Shown here piece after piece: positions 33,199-40,558 of a stretch of 40,558 nucleotides of DNA. The translations under genes and the position numbers were made by a program. The notes beneath the pieces were generated by a model. It did no database searches, had not been told where the DNA came from, and worked only from the letters and a program-made list of their open reading frames with translations. Position 1 is the first letter of the stretch. Each line of letters begins with the position of its first letter. Source of the stretch: Candidatus Acetothermia bacterium JdFR-48 (GTDB taxonomy: Bacteria; Bipolaricaulota; Bipolaricaulia; Bipolaricaulales; Bipolaricaulaceae); the NCBI GenBank assembly GCA_002011425.1, contig MTNJ01000055.1:18769-59326 (forward strand), written 5' to 3'.

Positions 33199-34209
33199 AT
33201 GGGAAGGCCGCTTCTGATGGAGCTCGAGCTCGCGCGGTACCTCTTCCCGCGACGGAAGGGGCCCCGTCGGGGTCAGCTCTTTCCCATCGTTCTTATGTTG
33301 GAGCCCTTGGAGGCCTGCAATCTCCACTGTATCGGGTGTGGACGGGTCCGGGAGTATCGCGATGTGATGGACCGACGGATGTCGGTAGACGAAGCCCTTC
33401 GCGCCGCGGAGGAGTCCGGGGTCCCGGTGGTCTCCGTCTCCGGGGGCGAACCCCTTCTCCACCCTGAGATCGCCGACATCGTTCGGGGACTCATCGAACA
33501 GCGTCGTTGGATCTATTTATGTACTAATGGTTTGCTCTTACGAGAATCATTGGAAAAATTCCGGCCGGACAAGCGCCTCTGCTTCGTGGTGCATCTCGAT
33601 GGAACGGAACATGTGCACGACGGGGTGACCCAGCGGCCGGGTACGTATAAGGAGGCGATCGCGGCCATCCTTGAAGCTCTCCGACGGGGGTTCAGGATAT
33701 GCACCAATACCACCGTCTTCCACGGTTCGGACATCTCGGACCTGAAACAACTCTTCCGCACCCTTGCGCGATTGGGAGTCGAGGGATTGATGCTCTCGCC
33801 AGGCTATGCCTACGAAGCCGTCCCCGAGAAGGAACTTTTCCTGCAGAAGCAGGAGTCGATACGGGTTTTCCGGGCGCTCCTGGACGGCGGCGAGAGATTC
33901 CCGTTCTACGACAACCCACTCTTCCTCGATTTCCTGCGCGGATATCGGGAGTACAGAGCCTGTGCTGCTTGGGCGATCCCTACCTATACCGTAAAAGGTT
34001 GGCGAAAACCGTGCTACCTTATCGCCGACGAGCACGTCCGCGACCTCGAGGAGATCCTTAATCCTTCGCTTTGGGAGCGGTATGGCCCGGGCAAGGACCC
34101 ACGGTGCGCTGGGTGCATGCTGCATTCGGGGTTCGAGCCCCAGACGGTGCTCGATCTCCTGAACAGACCGTGGCTCCTCCTCCCCATCTTCCGCAGGAGG
34201 TCGCGATGA
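33199..34209 (+). CDS. hpnH: radical SAM adenosyl-hopene transferase HpnH
   Basis: A 336-residue radical SAM enzyme that attaches the 5'-deoxyadenosyl group to hopene, the first step toward extended C35 hopanoids. The iron-sulfur motif CNLHCIGCG (C-x3-C-x2-C) lies near residue 40, with SVSGGEPLLHP, LCTNGLLL and VVHLDGTEHVHD following, as in HpnH. A C-terminal Cys cluster (DPRCAGCMLHSGFEP) is typical of the family. ATG 33199 follows GGGAGG by six bases, just after the prenyl synthase stop. Its end overlaps hpnG (ATGA). Confidence 0.93.
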   Translation: MGRPLLMELELARYLFPRRKGPRRGQLFPIVLMLEPLEACNLHCIGCGRVREYRDVMDRRMSVDEALRAAEESGVPVVSVSGGEPLLHPEIADIVRGLIEQRRWIYLCTNGLLLRESLEKFRPDKRLCFVVHLDGTEHVHDGVTQRPGTYKEAIAAILEALRRGFRICTNTTVFHGSDISDLKQLFRTLARLGVEGLMLSPGYAYEAVPEKELFLQKQESIRVFRALLDGGERFPFYDNPLFLDFLRGYREYRACAAWAIPTYTVKGWRKPCYLIADEHVRDLEEILNPSLWERYGPGKDPRCAGCMLHSGFEPQTVLDLLNRPWLLLPIFRRRSR

Positions 34210-34778
34210 TCGTCGCCGTAGCGGCGTTGTGGACGGAGCTCCTCTTCGTGCGTGGCCTCCCCCGAGTACGGACGGGGATCGGCCCTGGGACACGGGAGCG
34301 ATTGGCGCGGGCACTGGAGCGACTTCGGCCTAATGGGGCGGTGATCCTCGGATTCTGTGGGGCGACCCACGCACGCCTCACTCCCCGCACGTTGATCCTC
34401 GCCACTTCAGTCCGGCACGGCGACGACGAGGTCAGGTTATCGGGGGAGCTGGTCGATGCGGCGCGGAAGCGGCTCCCGAATGTGGAAGCGGGTCCCCTCG
34501 CCACCGTGGATGGAATAGTTGATTCGGCCGAGAAGGCCCGCCTCTCCCTGGAAGCTCTGGCAGTGGACATGGAGTCCTACCACCTGGCCGCGGAGCTCTC
34601 CCGTCGTGAGCTTCCGTTCCTGGTGGTTCGGTGTGTGTTGGACCCCCTGTGGGAGGACATCTCCAACCGCCCCAGGTTTGCCTTCGCCCGGCGGGCCCTC
34701 TCCTGTGCGCGGAGACTGGGAGGGGCGGCGCGAACGCTGGCCCCCACCCTCGCGGAGGTGAGACGATGGGCGACGTGA
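34206..34778 (+). CDS. hpnG: hopanoid-associated phosphorylase/nucleosidase HpnG
   Basis: A 190-residue nucleoside phosphorylase-like protein that would convert adenosylhopane to (phospho)ribosylhopane with release of adenine. VILGFCGATHARLTPRTLILA matches the family's central strand and loop. VDMESYHLAAEL is the nucleosidase MES motif. It is somewhat shorter than typical HpnG. ATG 34206 overlaps the hpnH stop. Its 3' end overlaps the shc start by 13 bases. Confidence 0.85.
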   Translation: MIVAVAALWTELLFVRGLPRVRTGIGPGTRERLARALERLRPNGAVILGFCGATHARLTPRTLILATSVRHGDDEVRLSGELVDAARKRLPNVEAGPLATVDGIVDSAEKARLSLEALAVDMESYHLAAELSRRELPFLVVRCVLDPLWEDISNRPRFAFARRALSCARRLGGAARTLAPTLAEVRRWAT

Positions 34779-36718
34779 CGCGCAATGCGCTACGCGTGAC
34801 AGGTGGAGAGGGATCGCGTCACCCATCGCGCGTCACCCGTCACGGATTAGATAAGGCGATCGAGCGGGCGGTGGATTGGCTCCTAAAGCGCCAGTCGCCG
34901 GAGGGGTGGTGGTGGGGAGAGCTCGAGTCGAACGTCACCATCACCGCCGAACACCTCTTCCTGACACACATCCTGGGGATCGGGACCCAGGAGCTGTGGG
35001 AGAAGATCGCCCGCTACATCCTCTCCGAGCAGCGGGCCGAAGGCTTTTGGGCCAACTGGTACGGCGGGCCGGGGGAGCTCTCCACCACCGTGGAGGCCTA
35101 CGTGGCCCTGAAGATGGCCGGGGTGGATCCCGACAGCCTCCCGATGCGGAAGGCCCGGGAATGGATCCTGTCCCAGGGCGGAGTGGAGCGGGTCCGGGTG
35201 TTCACCAAGATCTGGCTGGCGTTGCTTGGGGAGTGGCCCTGGGAGGCGACACCGATGCTCCCGCCGGAGCTGGTGCTCCTGCCCAAGTGGTTCCCGGTGA
35301 ACCTCTACTCCTTCGCCTCCTGGGCCCGAGGGACGATACTCCCCCTGGCGATTCTTCGAGTATTGAAACCGGTCTTCCCCATCCCTGATCACGCACGGAT
35401 CGACGAACTATTTGCGCGGGGGCGGGAGAAGGCCGACCTCTCGCTCCCCAGGAAACCGAGCGCCTGGGGGCGGTTCTTCTTCATGGCCGACAAGTTCCTG
35501 CGGGCCTACGAGCAGGTGCACGTGAAATCCTTACGGCGGCGGGCTCTAAGGGCAGCCGAGGAGTGGATCGTCGCCCGCCAGGAGGCCGACGGTTGCTGGG
35601 GCGGGATCCAGCCCCCGTGGGTATACTCCCTCATTGCCCTCTACGCCCTGGGTTACTCCCTCGAGTCCCCGGTGTTGGCCAAGGGGATAAAGGGGTTTGA
35701 GCGGTACGCCATCGAGGATGAGAGGGGATTCCGCCTGCAGTCGTGCATCTCTCCGGTGTGGGATACGGGGCTCGCGGCCATCGCCCTTCGGGACGCCGGG
35801 CTCCCGCCGGACCATCCCACGCTGGTAAGGGCGGGGAAGTGGCTCCTCGCCGAGCAGATCTTCACTGGCGGGGATTGGCGAGTGAATTGCCGCGCTCGGC
35901 CCGGGGGCTGGGCGTTCGAGTTCGACAACGACGTCTATCCCGACACCGACGACACCGCGGTGGTGATGATGGCCCTCCTGGAGATTGACCTCCCCGAGAG
36001 GGCCAAGGAGTTTGCCATCTCCCGGGGGCTAGAGTGGCTCCTGGGGATGCAGTCGAAGAACGGCGGTTGGGGGGCATTCGACCGTGACAATACGAAGGCG
36101 TTCCTGCGGGAGATCCCGTTCGCCGACTTCGGGGAGATCATCGATCCCCCTTCCGTGGACGTCACTGCTCACATCGTGGAGTGTCTGGGGCGGCTCGGGT
36201 ACCGCCCGGGCTTTCGCCCCCTCGACCGGGCCCTGCAGTACCTATTCCACGAGCAGGAGCGGGACGGGAGTTGGTTCGGCCGCTGGGGAGTGAACCACAT
36301 CTACGGCACCGGGGCGGTACTCCCGGCCCTGCGGGCGATCGGCTTCCCCATGGACGACCCCCGGGTGCGGCGGGCGGTGGACTGGCTCGTCGAGCGCCAG
36401 AACGAGGACGGCGGCTGGGGCGAGGAGATCATGTCCTACCACCGTGAGGAGCTGCGGGGCCGGGGGCCGTCCACGGCCTCCCAGACGGCTTGGGCGCTCC
36501 TCGGCCTCATTGCCGCCGACGAGGCTTTTTCTGACCCCGTCCGGCGGGGGATCGAGTATCTGGTGAGGACACAACGGGGGGACGGCACCTGGGACGAGGC
36601 ATACTTCACCGGCACCGGCTTCCCCACTGACTTCATGATCCGCTACCACCTCTACCGCCACTACTTCCCCCTCATGGCGTTGGGCCGGTACCGGAAAGCT
36701 GTGACGGGTGACGGGTGA
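34766..36718 (+). CDS. shc: squalene-hopene cyclase
   Basis: A 650-residue class II terpene cyclase that folds squalene into hopene/hopanol at the membrane. The protonating acid motif is DTDD at residues 393-396 (PDTDDTAVV). Many QW-type repeats are visible, such as KNGGWGAFDRDN, RDGSWFGRWG, NEDGGWGEE and GDGTWDEAYF, with FWANWYGGPGELSTTVEAYVAL earlier. Start ATG 34766 has GGAGGT six bases upstream. The first 30 residues (DVTRNALRVT...SRVTRHG) are encoded by two heptamer repeat arrays and are unlike any cyclase N-terminus. The true fold starts at LDKAIERAVDWLL. The C-terminal tail KAVTGDG is also repeat-derived. Confidence 0.95.
   Translation: MGDVTRNALRVTGGEGSRHPSRVTRHGLDKAIERAVDWLLKRQSPEGWWWGELESNVTITAEHLFLTHILGIGTQELWEKIARYILSEQRAEGFWANWYGGPGELSTTVEAYVALKMAGVDPDSLPMRKAREWILSQGGVERVRVFTKIWLALLGEWPWEATPMLPPELVLLPKWFPVNLYSFASWARGTILPLAILRVLKPVFPIPDHARIDELFARGREKADLSLPRKPSAWGRFFFMADKFLRAYEQVHVKSLRRRALRAAEEWIVARQEADGCWGGIQPPWVYSLIALYALGYSLESPVLAKGIKGFERYAIEDERGFRLQSCISPVWDTGLAAIALRDAGLPPDHPTLVRAGKWLLAEQIFTGGDWRVNCRARPGGWAFEFDNDVYPDTDDTAVVMMALLEIDLPERAKEFAISRGLEWLLGMQSKNGGWGAFDRDNTKAFLREIPFADFGEIIDPPSVDVTAHIVECLGRLGYRPGFRPLDRALQYLFHEQERDGSWFGRWGVNHIYGTGAVLPALRAIGFPMDDPRVRRAVDWLVERQNEDGGWGEEIMSYHREELRGRGPSTASQTAWALLGLIAADEAFSDPVRRGIEYLVRTQRGDGTWDEAYFTGTGFPTDFMIRYHLYRHYFPLMALGRYRKAVTGDG
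34775..34843. repeat. inverted pair of heptamer arrays at the shc 5' end
   Basis: Array one (34775-34802): GTGACGC, GCAATGC, GCTACGC, GTGACAG. Array two (34816-34843) is opposite in orientation: GCGTCAC, CCATCGC, GCGTCAC, CCGTCAC. They are 13 bases apart, can fold into a hairpin, and encode the extra N-terminus of the cyclase. Confidence 0.75.
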
Positions 36719-36721
36719 CGG
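36701..36721. repeat. perfect triple heptamer at the shc-ispH junction
   Basis: GTGACGG three times in a row (36701-36721). It contains the shc stop codon and ends four bases before the ispH ATG at 36726. Confidence 0.85.
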
Positions 36722-36725
36722 GGTT

Positions 36726-37586
36726 ATGGGGTTGAAGATAGAGCTGGCGCGGGTGTACGGATTTTGTCCGGGAGTGCGGCGGGCGGTGGAAATGATCGAG
36801 GAACACCTTGCCCGGGAGGGCCGCGTGGCCACCCTCGGGGCAATCGTCCACAACGCCCGCGTGGTGGAAACCCTGTCCCAGAAGGGCGCGGTAGTGGCCA
36901 GGGGCCTGGACGGCGTCCAAGAACCCGCCGTAGCCATCACTGCCCACGGTGCCGGGCGCGAGGTTTACGCCGAGATCGAGCGCCGTGGTCTGAAGCTCGT
37001 GGACACCACCTGCCCGATTGTGAAACGTGCCCAGGAGGTAGCCCGTGCCCTGGCCCAGGACGGTTACACCGTCCTCATCTATGGCGAGGAATCCCACCCA
37101 GAAGTGCGTGGCATCCTCTCCTGGACCGAGGGCAAGGGCTACGCCACCATGTCCCCCGACGACCTCTTCGAGCTGAACCCAAAGACCCTCGCTATCGTCT
37201 CCCAGACGACCAAAGACCAAAAGGCGTTCTGGGAGTTCGTACGCGAGGTAATCGCCCGGCTGCATCCCGCGATCAAGGACCTGCGGGTGGTGGACACCAC
37301 CTGTCCCGAGACCGGCCGTCGCTACCGGGCCGCCCTGGAACTCGCCGAGCGGGTGCAGGCCATCTTCGTGGTGGGGTCACGCAACTCCGCCAATACCCGA
37401 AAACTCGCCGAGACCTGCGAGCGGACCGGCGTCCCCACCTACTTCATCGAGGACGCCAGGGAGCTCCGCCCCGAGTGGGTACACGGTCTCTCGTGCGTAG
37501 GCGTTACGGCGGGGGCGTCCACCCCTGACGAGCTCGTGCGTGAAGTCGTCTCGCGGTTACGGAAACTGGGAGGTGAAAGCGCATGA
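36726..37586 (+). CDS. ispH: 4-hydroxy-3-methylbut-2-enyl diphosphate reductase
   Basis: A 286-residue IspH (LytB), the last enzyme of the methylerythritol phosphate pathway, making IPP and DMAPP. The iron-sulfur cysteines are Cys14 (YGFCPGVRRAV), Cys96 (DTTCPIVKRA) and Cys193 (VVDTTCPETGRR), close to the family positions 12, 96 and 197. ITAHGAG, SQTT, GSRNSANTRKL and GVTAGASTP are further landmarks. ATG 36726 is chosen by homology; GTG 36708 lies inside the heptamer repeat. It feeds the prenyl synthase and cyclase of the same operon, and shows that this organism uses the MEP route. Confidence 0.94.
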   Translation: MGLKIELARVYGFCPGVRRAVEMIEEHLAREGRVATLGAIVHNARVVETLSQKGAVVARGLDGVQEPAVAITAHGAGREVYAEIERRGLKLVDTTCPIVKRAQEVARALAQDGYTVLIYGEESHPEVRGILSWTEGKGYATMSPDDLFELNPKTLAIVSQTTKDQKAFWEFVREVIARLHPAIKDLRVVDTTCPETGRRYRAALELAERVQAIFVVGSRNSANTRKLAETCERTGVPTYFIEDARELRPEWVHGLSCVGVTAGASTPDELVREVVSRLRKLGGESA

Positions 37587-38050
37587 AGGGTGGGACGGCA
37601 ACCCAGCCCATAACCGGACTCCATACCTTCTCCGTGCGGACCGAACGGGCGCCGCAGTTCGTGGACATCACCGATAGGATCCAGGAACTGGTGGAGGGGA
37701 CCGGCGTGAAGCAGGGAATCGTCACCGTGTTCACCCGCCACACCACCGCCGCCATCCGCATCAACGAGAACGAGCCCCTATTGCTAGCCGACATGGAGGA
37801 GTTCCTGAAGCGCCTGGCCCCGAAGGACCTCTACTACCGCCACAACGACTTCGGGATCCGCACCCACAACATGACCGAGGACGAGTGCCCCAACGCCCAC
37901 GCCCACTGTCAGCACCTCATCCTCGGGACCTCGGAAACGATCCCCGTGGTGGAGAGGAAGCTCGTGCTGGGGAAGTGGCAACGGATCTTCCTCGTGGAGT
38001 TGGATCGCCCCCGGGAGCGTGAGGTATGTGTGCAGATAATCGGGTTCTGA
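37583..38050 (+). CDS. YjbQ/UPF0047 family protein
   Basis: A 155-residue YjbQ (UPF0047) protein, a one-domain family. TVFTRHTTAAIRINENEP, DDE-rich middle HNDFGIRTHNMTEDECPNAHAH and HLILGTSETIPV are its conserved blocks, with His residues that could form a metal site. Members are sometimes called secondary thiamine-phosphate synthases because they can rescue thiamine mutants. The physiological role is not settled. ATG 37583 overlaps the ispH stop, with GGGAGGTG upstream. The linkage to isoprenoid genes may be only operonic. Confidence 0.9.
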   Translation: MKGGTATQPITGLHTFSVRTERAPQFVDITDRIQELVEGTGVKQGIVTVFTRHTTAAIRINENEPLLLADMEEFLKRLAPKDLYYRHNDFGIRTHNMTEDECPNAHAHCQHLILGTSETIPVVERKLVLGKWQRIFLVELDRPREREVCVQIIGF

Positions 38051-38481
38051 CATGTGAGGAGGCCTTTGCCCGGGTCCCGATGGGGGAGCGGGTGCTGCTC
38101 CTGCCCCACTGTCTCCGGCCGAGCGAGGACTGCCCGGGGAAGGTCACCCGGGACGGCCTCCAGTGCCCGCAGGACTGTACCCATCGTGGGGAGTGTGCCA
38201 TCGGGCGGCTGAGGGACGAGGCGGAACGGCTGGGATACAAGGGGATATGTGTGGCCCCGGGTGGGGCCATGGCCCTGAGATTTGTGAAGGAGACGGCCCC
38301 CAAGGGGATCCTGGCCATCGCCTGCCACAAGGAGCTCTTAGAGGGGGTCCAGGCGGTGGAGGAAGCCCCGGCCGAGGAGAAACCGGTGATCCTGACCCTG
38401 CCGCTCCTTAGGGACGGGTGTGTGGACACGCTGGTGGACGTGGACGAAGCCCTCCGCCGCCTCAAGTTGGGTACTGAATGA
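38026..38481 (+). CDS. DUF116 Cys-rich protein
   Basis: A 151-residue DUF116 protein. Conserved motifs are LLPHCLRPSEDCPGK, DGLQCPQDCTHRGECAIG and VAPGGAMALRFVKE, followed by IACHKELLEG. At least seven cysteines cluster in the first half and may bind a metal or iron-sulfur cluster. The function is unknown. ATG 38026 overlaps the end of yjbQ by 25 bases, with GGAG about ten bases upstream. It is the last gene of the operon. Confidence 0.85.
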   Translation: MCADNRVLTCEEAFARVPMGERVLLLPHCLRPSEDCPGKVTRDGLQCPQDCTHRGECAIGRLRDEAERLGYKGICVAPGGAMALRFVKETAPKGILAIACHKELLEGVQAVEEAPAEEKPVILTLPLLRDGCVDTLVDVDEALRRLKLGTE

Positions 38482-38680
38482 ATTGCATCGAGCTTTCTTT
38501 AATTCATACAAGACAAACTCATAGGATGTTACCTTGAGAATATACTTTCTTTACTAAAGATGCGATTCCAGTTCCGACGCTAACATGTATTTTTCAAGTT
38601 CGCTGCTAGTTTTGTAATGAGACAAATACAGACACAATAGGAACCAAAACTGCTGTAATAAAAAGGAGATCTTCTCCCTC

Positions 38681-39751
38681 TCATTTTCCTCTACCTTTTG
38701 GCCACCATGCCCGCCACGGCCGCCAGCGGGAAGCTTGTAAATCACCACTCCTCTTATTTATAACCTCCTCTTCTCCTTCGAATAAAAGAAACTGGTATCT
38801 GCATCTACAAATAGAGTACGGATTTTCTCCTTCTTTATGGGTGCAAGCTTTGTGAGGTAGAGGCATCTTTGCTAGGGCTTCTCGGATCGTCAATACCGTG
38901 CCATTCAGTTCCTGACACTGAGAGCAAGCATCGTCACGAGCTACAATCTTAACTCCTCGATCGGCACCCCAACTTCGTAGGGATTTAAGATACATCCTGT
39001 GGCTTTGCCTAAGCAGGGGTTCCGGGTCTTTTCCTTCTTCGTACGCAAACAAGGCCATATGCCAATACACCCAACTCAGAACGGCAAGGGCGTCCTTTTG
39101 ATTCGCTAGTTTAGTTATTGTTTTGCTGTAAAGACCCCATAGGACATCACGGTGGCTTGGACGCTGCCCAAACTTCTCGGTCAACTCTTTTTCTGTTTTC
39201 CAAAACTCCTCGGCTGTAACTCCGTAACTATGCAGCGTTTTCATTTCCTCGGCGGTCCGAGCCTCTTCTTCCGTAAGTAGTGGCCTGGCAAAAAGGCTTT
39301 GATCAGGCTTGACATATACAGTATTCCCACAGTAGGGACATTTCTTACGCCGCTTGGGCGGCGGTGCAATTAGTGCATTGCAATATGGACAGGATACCCC
39401 TATCTGGGTTTCGTCTTCTTTTGAAGCGAGCTCCATTTGAAGGAGGTACCGGGCTTTCTTAAGTCGTTCTGAAAGCTGTTGTGGGCTCACTCCAAATGCA
39501 TGAGGCTGTTTCATGTAACGTTCTAGTATAGACACTTCAGCTGCATAGTCTTTGCGCTTTCGGTAGATAATGGCTAGTTGCTCATAGTACCATGGCGCTA
39601 CCCCTGCACCTGTTGCCCTTGCTTCTATTGCTTCCAGTAGTTTAAGGAGCAATTTCTCAGCTTCGTCTAAACGCCCTGCACGTTTCAAGGTTTCGATGTC
39701 ATTCGTGTATTCTGTATAATGCTTTCCACCTATAAAGCCTGGCTTTGCCAT
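38681..39751 (-). CDS. TPR-like, zinc-ribbon protein with C-terminal Cys/His domain
   Basis: A 356-residue protein of unknown function. Residues 1-110 are a TPR-like module (HYTEYTNDIETLKRAGRL, DEAEKLLLKLLEAIE, APWYYEQLAIIYRKRKDY). Residues about 124-152 form a zinc ribbon, CPYCNALIAPPPKRRKKCPYCG. A helical middle follows. Near 275-330 a Cys/His-rich domain reads DDACSQCQELNGTVLTIREA, MPLPHKACTH and CRCRY, resembling the C-terminal part of MuF/SPP1 gp7-like phage proteins. It looks less GC-rich than its surroundings and stands alone, suggesting acquisition. ATG 39751 follows GGGAGGCGTAAGGA. A partial paralogue lies at 31790. Confidence 0.8.
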   Translation of the reverse strand: MAKPGFIGGKHYTEYTNDIETLKRAGRLDEAEKLLLKLLEAIEARATGAGVAPWYYEQLAIIYRKRKDYAAEVSILERYMKQPHAFGVSPQQLSERLKKARYLLQMELASKEDETQIGVSCPYCNALIAPPPKRRKKCPYCGNTVYVKPDQSLFARPLLTEEEARTAEEMKTLHSYGVTAEEFWKTEKELTEKFGQRPSHRDVLWGLYSKTITKLANQKDALAVLSWVYWHMALFAYEEGKDPEPLLRQSHRMYLKSLRSWGADRGVKIVARDDACSQCQELNGTVLTIREALAKMPLPHKACTHKEGENPYSICRCRYQFLLFEGEEEVINKRSGDLQASRWRPWRAWWPKGRGK

Positions 39752-40095
39752 TCCTTACGCCTCCCAAACACCCCCCCTCGCTGTTCTGCAAAGGGCAGGG
39801 CGAGCTCCAACATCCTCCACAAATCTTCAAACCAGACCAATTTCCTTCCTTAGCAAGGCGTGCTCTCGTTCAAAGTCCTCCCACCCCCTAAGGGTACGCA
39901 CTTTCGTCGTTTCCAATTATTTTGCCACCTGCAGAGTGGGACGGCAAGCTATGCTGGCTGTAAAAGTAGGGTCAGATGCGGGGATCATTGGGAAATCAGA
40001 TCTGACCCTCCACATACTACTCTACTATATTTGCTATTTGATGTCCTCCTCCTGGGAAAGGACCGGATAGAACTTTGGAAAGGCCATTGACACAT
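39752..40095. other. intergenic region with one inverted repeat
   Basis: 344 bases with no recognisable gene. It contains the inverted repeat at 39968-40009. A 76-codon GTG frame on the + strand from 39860 has no family resemblance and no ribosome site. Confidence 0.4.
39968..40009. repeat. 10-bp inverted repeat
   Basis: AGGGTCAGAT (39968-39977) and ATCTGACCCT (40000-40009) are perfect inverses separated by 22 bases. No poly-T follows, so it is not an obvious terminator. It could be a small mobile-element end pair. Confidence 0.6.
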
Positions 40096-40471
40096 TTAGA
40101 AAGTCGCCTCCTCAATAATGTAAACAGACGCACCAAGGGCACCAACACGCAGCAAAATCGCCAGGAGCTTTGCTTCATCGAAGTTAAAGACTCCCGTGAT
40201 TCGTGCCTCGGAAATCATCCTTGTTCGCTGGGCGGCCCGTTTGAGGTCTAAATTGATATAGGGGGCGGAGTAGACCACCCCGTCAAGCACGATGGCCAAC
40301 CTGTCCCTTTCCTCGCCTGGAGCCTCCCCCTGAGCCCGCAGCCCCGCGATCACTTTAGCGAATTGCTTCGCCCCCTCGCGGTTGAGCTGGATCACCACCT
40401 CGTAGTAGCCCGCGTAACGGGGATCAGGGGCAGGACGGGCGTCGGTAAGACGAAACTTTGGGGTCTACCAT
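40096..40471 (-). pseudogene. fragment of SecD (P1-like domain)
   Basis: On the minus strand the frame is open from about 40471 to TAA 40096. It reads PKFRLTDARPAPDP, then YYEVVIQLNREGAKQFAKV, LAIVLDGVVYSAPYI, ARITGVFNFDEAKLLAILLRVGALGASV. This is the P1/head region of the protein-export subunit SecD, where LAIVLDG..SAP and the I-T-G-F motif are highly conserved. It stops right where SecD continues into its membrane segments, and the 5' part is missing behind an in-frame TAG near 40472. The only in-frame start is GTG 40398/40395. It is a remnant, or less likely a free-standing P1-like domain. Confidence 0.7.
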
Positions 40472-40558
40472 TGGATTTTGTGAGGGGACAGCCGGGGAAG
40501 ATCGTGGTATTATGGGTTTGAGGCGGGGGTGTAGCTCTTGGGGTCTGCGGCTTTGTCC

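Noticed and set aside
29482..36721. The heptamer arrays as a CRISPR
   Set aside because: Units are contiguous 7-mers with no unique spacers and no cas genes nearby.
38482..38680. AT-rich gap after DUF116, including a minus-strand 64-codon frame
   Set aside because: That frame is partly antisense or out of frame with the zinc-ribbon gene end, with no domain. ATGAATT/AATTCAT arms here are too weak to call a terminator.

Overview
This is a GC-rich, very compact stretch of bacterial chromosome. It carries smpB and a tRNA-Asn, many starts follow clear Shine-Dalgarno sequences, and four-base ATGA/GTGA overlaps are common. A tungsten-type aldehyde:ferredoxin oxidoreductase, a Thermotoga-like anaerobic glycerol oxidation operon, an archaeal-flavoured GNAT/ABC ATPase and a hopanoid cluster together suggest an anaerobic, possibly thermophilic, deep-branching or uncultured lineage. 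I could not fix the phylum. Acetothermia/Bipolaricaulota-like is only a guess.

Layout. About 0-10.6 kb is a metal-handling island. It holds two paralogous secreted or anchored Cys-rich proteins, a Cu(I) P1B ATPase (copA) coupled to a small thioredoxin-fold protein, and a YHS metal-binding peptide. Facing these is an operon of a Zn/Cd-type P1B ATPase, a DUF1573 plus double-rhodanese protein and a thioredoxin-CcdA fusion. A divergent ArsR/SmtB repressor has a complete CzrA-like alpha5 zinc site and a candidate operator lies between the two. Two intergenic stretches here (4456-5099 and 5280-5786) contain only possible gene remnants.

10.6-19.1 kb is mostly housekeeping: mobB coupled to aor, smpB, and a run of M42 aminopeptidase, acylphosphatase, sbcD and sbcC, with tRNA-Asn(GUU) upstream. 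19.2-23.1 kb has a ThiF/MoeB-type E1 enzyme, a large multidomain gene (zinc ribbon, GNAT, ABC ATPase, ASCH) interrupted by three frameshifts, and an MgtC-family membrane protein. 23.2-27.8 kb is a four-gene operon glpK-glpA-FAD oxidoreductase-DUF1667, followed by a separate M28 peptidase.

29.3-31.7 kb encodes one membrane histidine kinase and two NarL-type response regulators. 32.2-38.5 kb is an isoprenoid/hopanoid operon: polyprenyl synthase, hpnH, hpnG, shc, ispH, then yjbQ and DUF116. Logically ispH supplies IPP/DMAPP, the prenyl synthase elongates it, Shc cyclises squalene, HpnH adds the adenosyl group and HpnG removes adenine. Squalene synthesis genes are not in the window. A TPR-like module occurs twice, as a frameshifted stand-alone copy (31790) and as the N-terminus of a zinc-ribbon protein (38681-39751). 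The window ends in a SecD P1-domain fragment.

The most unusual signals are a family of degenerate 7-bp tandem repeats placed at gene junctions and inside linkers between 29.4 and 36.8 kb, the GNAT-ABC-ASCH fusion, and the paired Cys-rich proteins beside copA.
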